The translations under genes and the position numbers were made by a program. A stretch of DNA of 64,000 bases from UBA5868 sp964482025 (GTDB lineage Bacteria; Pseudomonadota; Gammaproteobacteria; Pseudomonadales; Cellvibrionaceae), in contig CAYZVN010000004.1 of NCBI GenBank assembly GCA_964482025.1, forward strand, positions 1 to 64,000, given 5' to 3'. A model generated the notes under the pieces. The model saw only the letters and a program-made list of their open reading frames with translations, did not search any database and had not been told where the DNA came from. Below are positions 48,794-57,264 of the stretch, in pieces (position 1 is the first letter of the stretch; every line of letters begins with the position of its first letter).

Positions 48794-49444
48794 ATGCGTA
48801 AATTGACCGTGGCTATGTTGGCGCTAGTTTTAGCAGCGTGTACCACCCTGGACCCGTACACAGGGGAACAAAAAACCAGTAACGCAGCGAAAGGTGCTGG
48901 TGTCGGCGCGATTACCGGCGCGGTGATCGGTGCGGCGACTTCCAGCAAGAGCGACCGAAAAAAAGGCGTATTGACGGGCGCGGCGGCTGGCGCGGCCATC
49001 GGTGGCGGCGTTGGTGTGTATATGGATAATCAAGAAAAAGCACTGCGTGATCGTTTGGCAGGCTCCGGTGTGCAGGTGCGCCGCGACGGTGACAATATCC
49101 AGCTGATCATGCCGGGCAATATCACCTTCGCAACAAGCCGCAGCGATATTCGCGGGGACTTTTATCCGGTTTTGGATTCTGTTGCAGAAGTTTTGGCGGA
49201 ATTCAAAAAGACGCGTATCAAAGTTTCAGGCCATACCGATAATACCGGTGGTGCGGACTTGAACCAGCGACTCAGTGAAGACCGTGCGGCTAGCGTCAAA
49301 AATTACTTGATCGGTCGAAATGTTGCCTCTGGTCGGATCAATTCCATTGGCTACTCTTATCGCTACCCGATTGCTTCGAATTCCACTGTAGCAGGCCGAG
49401 AAGCCAATCGCCGCGTGGAGCTTGAGCTGGAGCCCATCGAGTAA
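48794..49444 (+). CDS. OmpA-family lipoprotein with glycine zipper
   Basis: A 216-residue lipoprotein: signal and lipobox LAAC (Cys16), an Ala/Gly-rich glycine-zipper segment (about 33-75, GAGVGAITGAVIGAATSS and GAAAGAAIGGGVGVYM), and an OmpA C-terminal peptidoglycan-binding domain (VSGHTDNTGGADLNQRLSEDRA, GREANRRVELELEP). YiaD-type proteins with this build tether the outer membrane to peptidoglycan. AAGGAGAC before the ATG; single gene with its own terminator. Confidence 0.93.
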   Translation: MRKLTVAMLALVLAACTTLDPYTGEQKTSNAAKGAGVGAITGAVIGAATSSKSDRKKGVLTGAAAGAAIGGGVGVYMDNQEKALRDRLAGSGVQVRRDGDNIQLIMPGNITFATSRSDIRGDFYPVLDSVAEVLAEFKKTRIKVSGHTDNTGGADLNQRLSEDRAASVKNYLIGRNVASGRINSIGYSYRYPIASNSTVAGREANRRVELELEPIE

Positions 49445-49477
49445 ATCCACACAAGCAAAAACTCTTCGAAAACATAA

Positions 49478-49499
49478 ACGGGCTGCGGCCCGTTTTTTT
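49478..49499 (+). terminator. Rho-independent terminator of the OmpA-family gene
   Basis: ACGGGC-TGCG-GCCCGT stem-loop followed by a T-run, 34 bases after the stop. Confidence 0.92.
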
Positions 49500-49572
49500 A
49501 TGCCCACCATTTTGCTGCTCACTTTGCGCATAGCCAAATGTGCTTCGTTTAACGTTTTTACGATCAGGGCTC

Positions 49573-49600
49573 TTGACTCGCCGCAAGAAGGTGCTAAATT
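49573..49600 (+). promoter_or_regulatory. Promoter of the blaI-type gene
   Basis: TTGACT (49573-49578) as -35 and TAAATT (49595-49600) as -10, 16-base spacer. The -10 lies inside the operator below, so the repressor would block its own transcription. Confidence 0.55.
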
Positions 49601-49627
49601 TTTAGCATGATGCTACAAATTTAGCAC
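49591..49627. promoter_or_regulatory. Palindromic operator for the BlaI-type repressor
   Basis: GTGCTAAATTT (49591-49601) and AAATTTAGCAC (49617-49627) are perfect inverted arms, each containing a near-palindromic GCTAAATTTTTAGC-like half. The whole 37-base site overlaps the promoter -10 and lies 41 bases before the start of the repressor gene. The layout (two dyads around the core promoter) is that of BlaI/MecI operators, although the half-site sequence differs from the staphylococcal TACA/TGTA core. Confidence 0.65.
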
Positions 49628-49667
49628 TTGATGACACAGTGCGTTGATCACTAGGTGGGGCAAAGTT

Positions 49668-50063
49668 ATGCAATCGGCATTACAACAGCTGAGTCGTCGG
49701 GAGCGGCAAATCATGGATATTTTGTACGAACGCCAACCGTGCTCGGCCCAGGACATCCAGGAAAGATTGCCCGACCCCCCCAGTTATTCCGCCGTGCGCG
49801 CGCTACTGGCGCGACTTGTCGATAAACAGCTTGTGCAGTTTCGCCAGGAGGGCGCGCGCTATATATATTTCCCCTCTGTGGCAGAGGAAAAAGCCCAGGA
49901 GTCGGCTATAAGCAGGCTGCTGAAAACCTTTTTTAAAGGTTCTCCCGCTCGCGCGGTGAGCGCGCTGCTGGATATGGATAGCGACCGCATGAGCGCGCGG
50001 GAGATAGAGGAAATCGAGCGAAAAATTCAGCGTTTGAAATCTCGCAAAAATAATAATGACTAG
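49668..50063 (+). CDS. BlaI/MecI/CopY-family transcriptional repressor
   Basis: A 131-residue winged-helix repressor: ERQIMDILYERQPCSAQDIQERLPDPP, PSYSAVRALLARLVDKQLVQF as recognition helix and wing, then a C-terminal dimerisation segment of charged helices. In BlaI and MecI the protein is cleaved by or after activation of the M56 protease BlaR1/MecR1, which lies downstream here. ATG at 49668 has AGGTGGGG upstream; TTG at 49644 is possible. The stop codon TAG is exactly the left edge of a MITE. Confidence 0.9.
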   Translation: MQSALQQLSRRERQIMDILYERQPCSAQDIQERLPDPPSYSAVRALLARLVDKQLVQFRQEGARYIYFPSVAEEKAQESAISRLLKTFFKGSPARAVSALLDMDSDRMSAREIEEIERKIQRLKSRKNNND

Positions 50064-50194
50064 AGACCGTTTCATAACTCGCGGCGATGGTGAGACAAGG
50101 CAAAACGGCCGAACAAGCGAAGTTTACACCGAGTAAATTGTGAGGCGTTTTTAAGGCGGTATCGGTGAGCACAGCCGTTATGAAACAGCCTCTA
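50061..50194. mobile_element. 134-bp palindromic MITE (TA-flanked) at the blaI stop codon
   Basis: Terminal inverted repeats GAGACCGTTTCATAAC (50063-50078) and GTTATGAAACAGCCTC (50177-50192) agree at 14 of 16 positions and are flanked by TA on both sides, as expected for the TA target duplication of IS630/Tc1-mariner-type mobilisation. The centre is also palindromic (AGTTTAC-ACCGA-GTAAATT). The element has no gene. It separates blaI from the M56 gene and its first base belongs to the blaI stop codon. Confidence 0.7.
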
Positions 50195-50287
50195 GAGTGG
50201 CTTTATCGCGATCACGCGCTGGCGCTAGCAAGCGCAGCTTTATGAGGTCTCATCTAAGAGACGCTCGCTTTTTCGACGAGGTTCATC

Positions 50288-51721
50288 ATGGAAATCGATG
50301 TTCTGAATTTGCTGGTATTAAGTTTTTTTAAACTCTGGTTTTTGCTTTCTCTAGCCGCTTTTCTGTCGTCTCAGAGTCGCAATACCTGCGCCTCCAGTTT
50401 GCACGCGCTTTTGCTGCTGGCATTGCTCGGCGCCGCACTTATGCCACTCTTAGTCGGACAGATTCCCGCACTGCAATTGTTGCTTCTGCCCACCGATTTT
50501 CCGATCACCTTTTATTGGTCGTATAGCGCAGGACAGGGGAGCAAAATCTTTACGCTGCTAGGCTCAGCGTATCTCCTCATAGTCGCGTGGTTATGGCTGC
50601 GGCGACTTATCCAGATTCGCCGCGCTCGCAGGCTGCTGCATTCCGCCAAAATGCTGAGCATAAAATCGCACCAGAGATTGCTGGCAACACTGTGTGATCG
50701 CTTGAACATCCGCACTCGAGTCAGCTTGCGGTATACCGATCATATCGCCACACCTTTGACTCTCGGTGACCTTCAGCCATGGATATTGTTGCCGCGGGAA
50801 AGCGTGTTGTGGGATGAACATAGATTGCGCCGCTTTCTGCTTCACGAATTGGCTCATATAGCTCGCCACGATTGGTTCGCTAAACAATTTAGCTACATGG
50901 TCGCTGCACTTTTCTGGATTGTGCCTACGGTTTGGCACGTGTTATTTAAATTGGAGTGGCTGGCCGAGTTATCGTGTGACGATGTTGTGATAGAGGCCGA
51001 TGGACGGCGCTCGGATTATGCCAATGATCTTCTGGACGTGACAGCGAGTAGGGTGCACGTAGGCGTTGTCGGTTTGATTGAGAATCACAGCCATTACGAG
51101 CGGATCGCGGCGGTTTTAGACGGTACGCGCATTCGCCACGGTAACCCGATTAAATTTTCGTTCTACGCGTTGATACTTTTGCTCGCTTTACTGGTGCTTG
51201 CCGGCATTCAAGTGGGACACATGAAGTTAAGCGACGAAAATAGCGAACACCATAAACTTACACCGCTGGTGGTCCTCGATAATGCTGTGCAGCCCTCGAC
51301 CTCTAAAGGGTCCGATGCCGAGGAAATTATCCGCCAGCACAACCTGGTAACAGATGCGCCACCGCCAGTTCTTCCGCCTTCGGTGCCGGTCGATCCCCTA
51401 GTCGAGTTTGAAGCAGCGGTCCCGCTCAATAACATCTGGAACAGTGCGGGTGGCGACGTCATTCAGCCGCTGATAAAAGTTGCACCGAGTTATCCCCGCA
51501 AAGCCTTGCAGAGAGGGCGTGAAGGGGTGGTGGAGGTTACCTTTGATATTTTGTCGTCGGGCGAAACCGCGCATATCCAGGTCCAGCGCGCGCAGCCGGC
51601 AGGCGTTTTTGAGAAGGCGGCGATGGATGCTGTGAGGCAGTATCGCTACGCGCCGCAGTTGCGTGAAATTCATGGCGTGAGCGAAGTTTTTGAATTCAGA
51701 TTGCTTGAGGATGCACCTTAA
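50288..51721 (+). CDS. BlaR1-like M56 membrane peptidase fused to a TonB C-terminal domain
   Basis: A 477-residue inner-membrane protein. Four N-terminal membrane helices (about 10-28, 38-56, 87-104, 200-220) frame an M56 zinc peptidase loop with HELAH (His186, Glu187, His190) and ELSCDD. A last helix (about 290-307) leads to a periplasmic part with a Pro-rich linker (DAPPPVLPPSVPVDP) and a TonB C-terminal domain about 395-475 (YPRKALQRGREGVVEVTFDI, APQLREIHGVSEVFEF). The BlaR1 beta-lactam-binding domain is absent. Probably a sensor-protease that turns off the upstream repressor when the TonB domain senses an envelope signal; that is inference. GAGG before the ATG. Confidence 0.85.
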   Translation: MEIDVLNLLVLSFFKLWFLLSLAAFLSSQSRNTCASSLHALLLLALLGAALMPLLVGQIPALQLLLLPTDFPITFYWSYSAGQGSKIFTLLGSAYLLIVAWLWLRRLIQIRRARRLLHSAKMLSIKSHQRLLATLCDRLNIRTRVSLRYTDHIATPLTLGDLQPWILLPRESVLWDEHRLRRFLLHELAHIARHDWFAKQFSYMVAALFWIVPTVWHVLFKLEWLAELSCDDVVIEADGRRSDYANDLLDVTASRVHVGVVGLIENHSHYERIAAVLDGTRIRHGNPIKFSFYALILLLALLVLAGIQVGHMKLSDENSEHHKLTPLVVLDNAVQPSTSKGSDAEEIIRQHNLVTDAPPPVLPPSVPVDPLVEFEAAVPLNNIWNSAGGDVIQPLIKVAPSYPRKALQRGREGVVEVTFDILSSGETAHIQVQRAQPAGVFEKAAMDAVRQYRYAPQLREIHGVSEVFEFRLLEDAP

Positions 51722-51774
51722 ATTATCGCTGCGCACAACAATAATGATCGCAGCACAATCTGGAGAGCATTGAT

Positions 51775-52425
51775 ATGAAGACCATGTTAACGCATGACGA
51801 GCATGTGCGAGTTCCGTGTCGTGATCTGGCGGGGTTGCGTGTGCTGGCGGCGGCACCGCCAGCGATGGTTGTCACGCTAATACTACTGTGGGGGATGGAG
51901 CAGTTGATCCGTTCTGACGAGAACTTAGACGTGCCAGAGGTGCAAGTTCACCGCGTGCCGGATCCGGTGATGGTCGAGCCTCCGCCGCCACAGGTGTTGT
52001 ACAGCCGCCCCAAGCCGCCTGAGGTTGTGGAAATAGAACCGCCGATACTAGAAGTCAGCACGGACATACCCAAGGGTAACGGCGGGTTTGCTCCCCCTAC
52101 AGCGATGCCACCACCCAGTGCGCGGCCGGCGCTTACCGGGCTGGGTGGAAATACTCCGGTTGCCACTATGTTGCTGCAGCCCACTTATCCAACGGCAGCC
52201 GCCAATCGCGGACTGGAGGGTTTTGTTGATGTTGAGTTTGATATCACCGAAACCGGTGCAACTACCAATGTGCGAGTGATAGGGGCGCAGCCGGCAAACG
52301 TGTTTGAGCGAGAAACCATCAGGGCAGTAAAGCGGTGGAAATTCAGTCCGGTTATTCGCGATGGTCGGCCGGCGCCTTATTTCGGCATGGTGCAGCGGGT
52401 GCACTTTCAAATGGAAAAGAGCTGA
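51775..52425 (+). CDS. TonB-family energy-transducer-like protein
   Basis: A 216-residue protein with one membrane helix (about 27-43, PAMVVTLILLWGMEQLI), a proline/glutamate-rich periplasmic linker (PEVQVHRVPDPVMVEPPPPQ, RPKPPEVVEIEPP) and a TonB C-terminal domain (AANRGLEGFVDVEFDITETG, VKRWKFSPVIRDGRPAP). Its domain resembles the one fused to the M56 peptidase, so the two arose by duplication or co-selection. ExbB/ExbD are not in the window. The ribosome-binding site TGGAGAGC is clear. Third gene of the blaI-M56-tonB cluster. Confidence 0.87.
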   Translation: MKTMLTHDEHVRVPCRDLAGLRVLAAAPPAMVVTLILLWGMEQLIRSDENLDVPEVQVHRVPDPVMVEPPPPQVLYSRPKPPEVVEIEPPILEVSTDIPKGNGGFAPPTAMPPPSARPALTGLGGNTPVATMLLQPTYPTAAANRGLEGFVDVEFDITETGATTNVRVIGAQPANVFERETIRAVKRWKFSPVIRDGRPAPYFGMVQRVHFQMEKS

Positions 52426-52479
52426 GATTGCTGCGCAATACTCAGCCGTGATCCAGACACTTTATTGATTGCATCCTTC

Positions 52480-52502
52480 GCGCCCGTAAGGGCGCTTTTT
52501 TT
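52480..52502 (+). terminator. Rho-independent terminator of the M56/TonB genes
   Basis: GCGCCC-GTAA-GGGCGC stem-loop and seven T residues. Its T-run runs into the stop codon (52501-52503) of the convergent rnb gene. Confidence 0.93.
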
Positions 52503-54492
52503 ATTCTTGCGCGAGAGTTTCTTCTGGTTTGTCGGCTTCGCCGGCGGCATTTTCCGCTGCTGTAGGAAGGCCGTCCACCAGCGTCATTTGTACGCGGCGC
52601 TTGACCAAGTCGACACCGCTGATTTGAACCTTCACCACATCATCCAAAGCAAAGCGTTTGTCGCCAACTTGCAATGTCATGCGTTTGGCATCAAACGTTT
52701 TCTCGACCTTTTTAGGGATTTGTACAAAGCCTTCGAAGCCGGTCTCCAATAACTTCACGCCAAAGCCCTGTTGCGTGACTATGCGAATAACCCCTTCGCC
52801 GTCGAGACCAATTTTATCGGCGAGATATTGGCCGACCAGGATCTGCTCCAATTGACGCGAGGCTTGGCGACCTTGCTGTAGTGTTTCGCGCAGTTGCTCC
52901 AGTATTTTGGCGGGCATCTGTTGGGCTTGTTTGCCGTTTAAGATCTGCATGATCGACCAGTGATTGCAGAGGTCAACATAGCGCCGGATAGGGGAGGTAA
53001 TGGTTGCGTAGTGGCTGATGCCCATTGATAAATGTGGATCTGCCTCGGTGTTGATATCGCTGTTCTGCATCATCCGCTTGAGCGGGGCAAGAAGCGGGCG
53101 ATGAGTCTCCGAGTTTTGCAGGAAATGCATGAATTCCACATGTCCCTGCAGCTCATTAATATGGTCTGAGTTGAACGTTTCACCCAAATCTTCACGCAGC
53201 ACTGCGCGCACTTCGCCTATGCGCTCCGGGCGAAAACCAAGGTGGGTAGTAAAGACGCCGGTTTTATGTTGTGCAAGGAAGTTGCCCGCGCAGATATTGG
53301 CGCACAACATGGCCTCTTCCACCAGACGGTGAGCGTCGTTACGCTCGCGTTTTTGGGCACCTTCCAAGACGCCTTTTTTGCTGACGATCAAGTCATAATC
53401 CACCTGCTCGTCGTACACCAGATGATGCTTTTGCCGATAAGCTAAACGCACTTGTGCCAATTGGCTGGCTTCGCGCAACGAAGTCAGCACCGCTTCGTCT
53501 TCCGACAGCTGTATCTCATCTCCGCGCAGCATGGCACCGACGTCCTGATAGCTCAGCTTCGCCCGGGAGGCGATTTTGCCAAACATAAATTCAGAATCGG
53601 TAATTTCACCATCGGTCGCTATATCAATCCGCACGAGAAGGGCGGGGCGCTGCATTTCAGGCAGCAGTGAAAAAGCATCGTTAGCGAGATTTTCCGGCAG
53701 CATAGAAAGCGATTTACCCGGTAGATAAACGCTTTGACCAAAGCCGCGAGCACTTCTGGCAATAGGGGTGCCGGGGGCGACGAAATGCCCCGGGTCTGCA
53801 ATCGCTACCCACAATTGCCAGCCGCTGCTTGTCTTGTCGACGTACACCGCGTCGTCCATATCGCGGGTAGTGGCCGCATCAATGGTGACAAATGGGAGTT
53901 CGGAAAAATCCTTGCGATCGGCTAAGTCGATTTTGCTGCGAATCTCTTCGGCCTGGGCCGTTGCATCGCGAGACCAGCTGCGGTGCAAACCGTATTGAGC
54001 GACGGTGATGTGGTGATGAATAAAATCATCCTCAGGACTGCCCAGGCGGGCAATGATTTTCACCGAGGCCTTACCATCGTCGTAGGGGTGTTTATTCAGC
54101 TCGGCGAGTACCCAGTCATTCTCCTGGGATTTTTTGCGCTGCGGCGGTGGAACGAAAAGCCAGCGCGCGCCCTGTTCGTCCGCTTGCACAAAGTGGTTGT
54201 TGCCTTTGATTTTATAGCGTCCGACAAATTGACCTGTGCCTACCGTCAAAAGCTCTTCGAGCTCGGCTTCCAGCTGGTCTTTATCGTTTTTCACCACATT
54301 GACTTTGATGCGGTCGCCTGGCAAAACTCGCTGCATCCGCTCGGGGTTAAGAAAGGCGGTGCGGCCATCGTCTAGCTTCACAAAGCCAAAACGCCCGTTT
54401 GCTCCGATGACGGTACCTTCCGCATAATCCTTGCTGGAAAGGATCTCATTTTTAAGCTGCGAAAGTTGGGCGATACTATTTTGGTCTAACAT
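52501..54492 (-). CDS. rnb: Exoribonuclease II (RNB family)
   Basis: Processive 3'-5' exoribonuclease. 663 residues: N-terminal OB-fold/cold-shock domains, RNB catalytic domain with VTIDAATTRDMDDAVYV (active-site Asps), YLPGKSLSMLPENLAND and ISHYATITSPIRRYVDL, and a C-terminal S1 domain (GVIRIVTQQGFGVKLLETGFEGFVQI). Length and domain order match RNase II rather than the longer RNase R. ATG at 54492; the longer frame runs through the DUF1653 promoter region. Divergent from the DUF1653-tadA pair. Confidence 0.93.
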   Translation of the reverse strand: MLDQNSIAQLSQLKNEILSSKDYAEGTVIGANGRFGFVKLDDGRTAFLNPERMQRVLPGDRIKVNVVKNDKDQLEAELEELLTVGTGQFVGRYKIKGNNHFVQADEQGARWLFVPPPQRKKSQENDWVLAELNKHPYDDGKASVKIIARLGSPEDDFIHHHITVAQYGLHRSWSRDATAQAEEIRSKIDLADRKDFSELPFVTIDAATTRDMDDAVYVDKTSSGWQLWVAIADPGHFVAPGTPIARSARGFGQSVYLPGKSLSMLPENLANDAFSLLPEMQRPALLVRIDIATDGEITDSEFMFGKIASRAKLSYQDVGAMLRGDEIQLSEDEAVLTSLREASQLAQVRLAYRQKHHLVYDEQVDYDLIVSKKGVLEGAQKRERNDAHRLVEEAMLCANICAGNFLAQHKTGVFTTHLGFRPERIGEVRAVLREDLGETFNSDHINELQGHVEFMHFLQNSETHRPLLAPLKRMMQNSDINTEADPHLSMGISHYATITSPIRRYVDLCNHWSIMQILNGKQAQQMPAKILEQLRETLQQGRQASRQLEQILVGQYLADKIGLDGEGVIRIVTQQGFGVKLLETGFEGFVQIPKKVEKTFDAKRMTLQVGDKRFALDDVVKVQISGVDLVKRRVQMTLVDGLPTAAENAAGEADKPEETLAQE

Positions 54493-54646
54493 GGGTAACC
54501 CCGTGGCTGTCTGAGGTCGCGCATGATACCAGCTCGGGCACCAATCGATAAGCTTGGATGCACGCCCCGGAGGTGTTGCGCGCCACATCCACGTCACGCA
54601 ACACTCGATACGACTCACACTCAGCCATAGGTCACCGTTATTCGTT

Positions 54647-54901
54647 ATGTCTATTACCGTTTCTGCTCACCATGATCGACTGCCGCCGGGACGCTACCGC
54701 CACTACAAAGGAAGGGATTATGAAGTCTTGGGGGTGGCCCGCCACTCGGAGACCGAGGAGTTCCTGGTGGTGTATCGCTGCTTGTACGGTGATGGAAGCC
54801 TGTGGGTGCGGCCGCTATCGATGTTCGTCGAATCTGTATCGATTGGCGGGGAAACCCTAGAGCGATTTACCTATATCGGACCCGTAGAGCAGGAAGTTTG
54901 A
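54647..54901 (+). CDS. DUF1653 family protein
   Basis: An 84-residue protein matching DUF1653: LPPGRYRHYKGRDYEVLGVARHSETEEFLVVYRCLYGDGSLWVRPLSMF. Short beta-rich domain of unknown function often next to tadA or purine genes. ATG at 54647; the upstream frame is unlikely. Its stop is one base from the tadA GTG start, so the two are coupled. Confidence 0.88.
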   Translation: MSITVSAHHDRLPPGRYRHYKGRDYEVLGVARHSETEEFLVVYRCLYGDGSLWVRPLSMFVESVSIGGETLERFTYIGPVEQEV

Positions 54902-54902
54902 T

Positions 54903-55424
54903 GTGACCGCAGATCTCGATAGCACTTATATGCAGCTGGCGCTGGAGCTGGCGGCGGAAGCAGCGGCTGCCGGCGAGGTGCCGGTGGGTGCAGTGGTTGT
55001 GTGCGACGGCGAGATCATCGGGCGCGGATGGAATCGTCCGATCAGCACTTGTGATGCCACCGCGCACGCAGAAATAGTGGCGCTGCGAGAGGCCTGCCGC
55101 GCATGCGCCAATTATCGCCTGCCGGAGGCGACACTCTATGTAACCATCGAACCCTGCACTATGTGCGTCGGCGCTATGATCCACGCGCGTATCGGTCGGG
55201 TGGTATTCGGTGCGCCGGAGCCTAAAGCGGGGGCGTTGGTGAGCCAGCTGCAGCTGGCGCAAGCCAGTCACTGGAATCACCGGCTGCAGGTAAGCGGAGG
55301 GGTTTGTGCGGATGAGGCGGCACAAACGATGCGCCGCTTTTTTCAGCAGCGGCGCGAACAGGCGCGCGGCTATAAGGCGTCGTCTGAGTCGCAGGCGCTA
55401 CATGGAGGTGGTGGAGGTGATTGA
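54903..55424 (+). CDS. tadA: tRNA adenosine(34) deaminase
   Basis: Zinc deaminase that converts wobble A34 to inosine in tRNA-Arg(ACG). 173 residues: AHAEIVALREAC with the zinc His and the catalytic Glu, and TIEPCTMCVGAMIHARIGRVVFG with the zinc cysteines. GTG start at 54903. The C-terminus (RGYKASSESQ...) extends past the usual end and overlaps the convergent mltF by 27 bases. The order purL, mltF, tadA is conserved in gammaproteobacteria. Confidence 0.97.
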   Translation: MTADLDSTYMQLALELAAEAAAAGEVPVGAVVVCDGEIIGRGWNRPISTCDATAHAEIVALREACRACANYRLPEATLYVTIEPCTMCVGAMIHARIGRVVFGAPEPKAGALVSQLQLAQASHWNHRLQVSGGVCADEAAQTMRRFFQQRREQARGYKASSESQALHGGGGGD

Positions 55425-56924
55425 GCTGGCGGCGAATTGCTGGTTGGCGATCGCCTCACTGATAATGAAATTGAAGTCGTCTTCGGCGGGTTCGGACGTG
55501 CTCATAGCCAGCGCAGTTGTCTGATCCCGCTCCAGATCATTCCACGCAAGAATGGTGTAGAAATTGCGGATGTTCTGCACATAGTCCACCGCTTCTTGAC
55601 CGCGCGCGTAACCGTGTTTGGTGAATTTGTAGTATTGACGCTTAGAGAGCAGTGGCAGGTAATCTTTAATATCGGCCCAGCGATTGGGGTTCGCCCCGTG
55701 CTGTTGGGCGAGAATGCGCGCATCTTCTAAGTGACCGTAGCCCACATTGTATGCGGCGAGGGCCAGCCAAATGCGCTCCTGACCAGTGACGCTAGCGGGA
55801 ATACGGTCGAGCAGCTTGCGGAAGTAGCGCGTGCCGCCTTCGATACTTTGCTCGGGGTTCAGGCGGTTCTTGATGTTCATTTCTTTTGCCGTATTCAAGG
55901 TCAGCATCATGAAGCCCCGCACCCCGGTGGGTGACACGGCTTTCGGGTTCCAGTGTGACTCTTGATAGGCGAGAGCTGCCATTAACAGCCAGTCCAGCTC
56001 CTGTTCCTCTGCAGCCTCCTTGATCTTATCGCGCCACAGCGGCAGGCGCTCTTCGACACGGCGCGCAAATACTAAGGCGTCCGCATAGCCGATCTCACCG
56101 CTGCGGTTATAAAAGCGCTCGCGCATATCCGTAAGTGCGCCGCTCTGCTCCATAGTGGTGAGAAACTCATTGGCGGCATCCAGCAGGCTGGTGTCATTGG
56201 TTTTCGGGAACGCCCATGCTAAGGGTTCCGGCTGTTCGCTGATATTAAAAGCGACTTTGGCCTTTGGGTAGACCGCGCTATTCAGTTCGAAGGCGTTGGA
56301 GTCGACAATGGCGTAATCGATCTTGCGGTTGTGCACCATCTCCATCAGGTCGAGCATTTCCACGTCGTGGCGCTCCTCCCACGCAAGCGCCGGATACTGT
56401 TTCTGCAGCTCCCGCAAGCGCTCAGCATGAGCGCTGCCATGCAACACAAGGAGATTTTTTCCGACGAGATCTTCCACCGATGCGGGCCGGCCGTCGCCGG
56501 AGTGATAGATCAATTGTTGCGTAACATGGATGTAAGGCCGGCTGAAGGTGACGTCGCGCTTGCGCCGCTCGGTGACGGTCAGGCCAGCGGCCGCGAAATG
56601 TCCCGCTTGTCCGACTCTGTCGATCAGTTGTCCAAGATCCTCTTCCTCAACAATGTTGAGCTCCACCCCCAGACGCTTCGCGAAGGCCTTCGCCAGCGTG
56701 TACTCAAAGCCGGTGTAACCGTCGTTTCCTTCGAAGTAGGTGGTGGGACCGTTGCGGGAGATGATGGTGAGCTGGCCGCTCGCTTGAATTTGTTCAAGGG
56801 TCGTCGGCGTACGGCTACCCACCAGCGGCGCGGATAAGGCCGCCGCTAGAGTTAGCAGTTTAATTTGCTGGGCAAAGCGTCGCAGGCCGCGCCATAAGAC
56901 GCCGAGCTTTTGTTGCCAACGCAT
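55398..56924 (-). CDS. mltF: Membrane-bound lytic murein transglycosylase F
   Basis: Periplasmic/outer-membrane-associated enzyme that cleaves peptidoglycan between MurNAc and GlcNAc with 1,6-anhydro ring formation. 508 residues. Signal sequence (LLTLAAALSAPLVG), an SBP-like solute-binding domain (GYTGFEYTLAKAFAKRLGVEL...FSRPYIHVTQQLIYHSG), and a C-terminal SLT domain with catalytic Glu in LAYQESHWNPKAVSPTGVRGFMML. ATG at 56924 is preferred because GGAG is six bases upstream; ATG at 56936 is an alternative. Products feed the ampG-ampD recycling route seen elsewhere in this window. Confidence 0.95.
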   Translation of the reverse strand: MRWQQKLGVLWRGLRRFAQQIKLLTLAAALSAPLVGSRTPTTLEQIQASGQLTIISRNGPTTYFEGNDGYTGFEYTLAKAFAKRLGVELNIVEEEDLGQLIDRVGQAGHFAAAGLTVTERRKRDVTFSRPYIHVTQQLIYHSGDGRPASVEDLVGKNLLVLHGSAHAERLRELQKQYPALAWEERHDVEMLDLMEMVHNRKIDYAIVDSNAFELNSAVYPKAKVAFNISEQPEPLAWAFPKTNDTSLLDAANEFLTTMEQSGALTDMRERFYNRSGEIGYADALVFARRVEERLPLWRDKIKEAAEEQELDWLLMAALAYQESHWNPKAVSPTGVRGFMMLTLNTAKEMNIKNRLNPEQSIEGGTRYFRKLLDRIPASVTGQERIWLALAAYNVGYGHLEDARILAQQHGANPNRWADIKDYLPLLSKRQYYKFTKHGYARGQEAVDYVQNIRNFYTILAWNDLERDQTTALAMSTSEPAEDDFNFIISEAIANQQFAASSITSTTSM

Positions 56925-57264
56925 TTTCAGCTCCATTGATGAGCCCACCCTCTTTCGGAGTTGTCGCAAGTTTTTCCCTTGGGCAAAGTTGATTGCCGTG
57001 ACATAAAAATGTGAACTTGAACAAAATTTGTGCAATTTTACCTGAGCGAAACTGAGCTGCCTAGCTTGCGGGCCAGCGGATTTTGCGGTATTGCGACCGA
57101 AACCAGTATAAAAAACTGTGCGTTATACAACGTTTGAATAACGAAAAAGGTCATTGCGCAGGTCTCGGTCGGGCGCTCACTTGTGCTCTTCGGGCTGCCG
57201 AGGCTGGGCAATTGCAGTACAATGCGGACCCCGATTTGATGCTGTGTGTGAGAACCCTTCATTT

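Noticed and set aside
49668..52425. A beta-lactamase operon
   Set aside because: No beta-lactamase or penicillin-binding sensor domain is present; the M56 protein ends in a TonB domain.
52501..54492. RNase R (rnr) instead of RNase II
   Set aside because: At 663 residues it lacks the long N-terminal helix-turn-helix and the basic C-terminal tail of RNase R.
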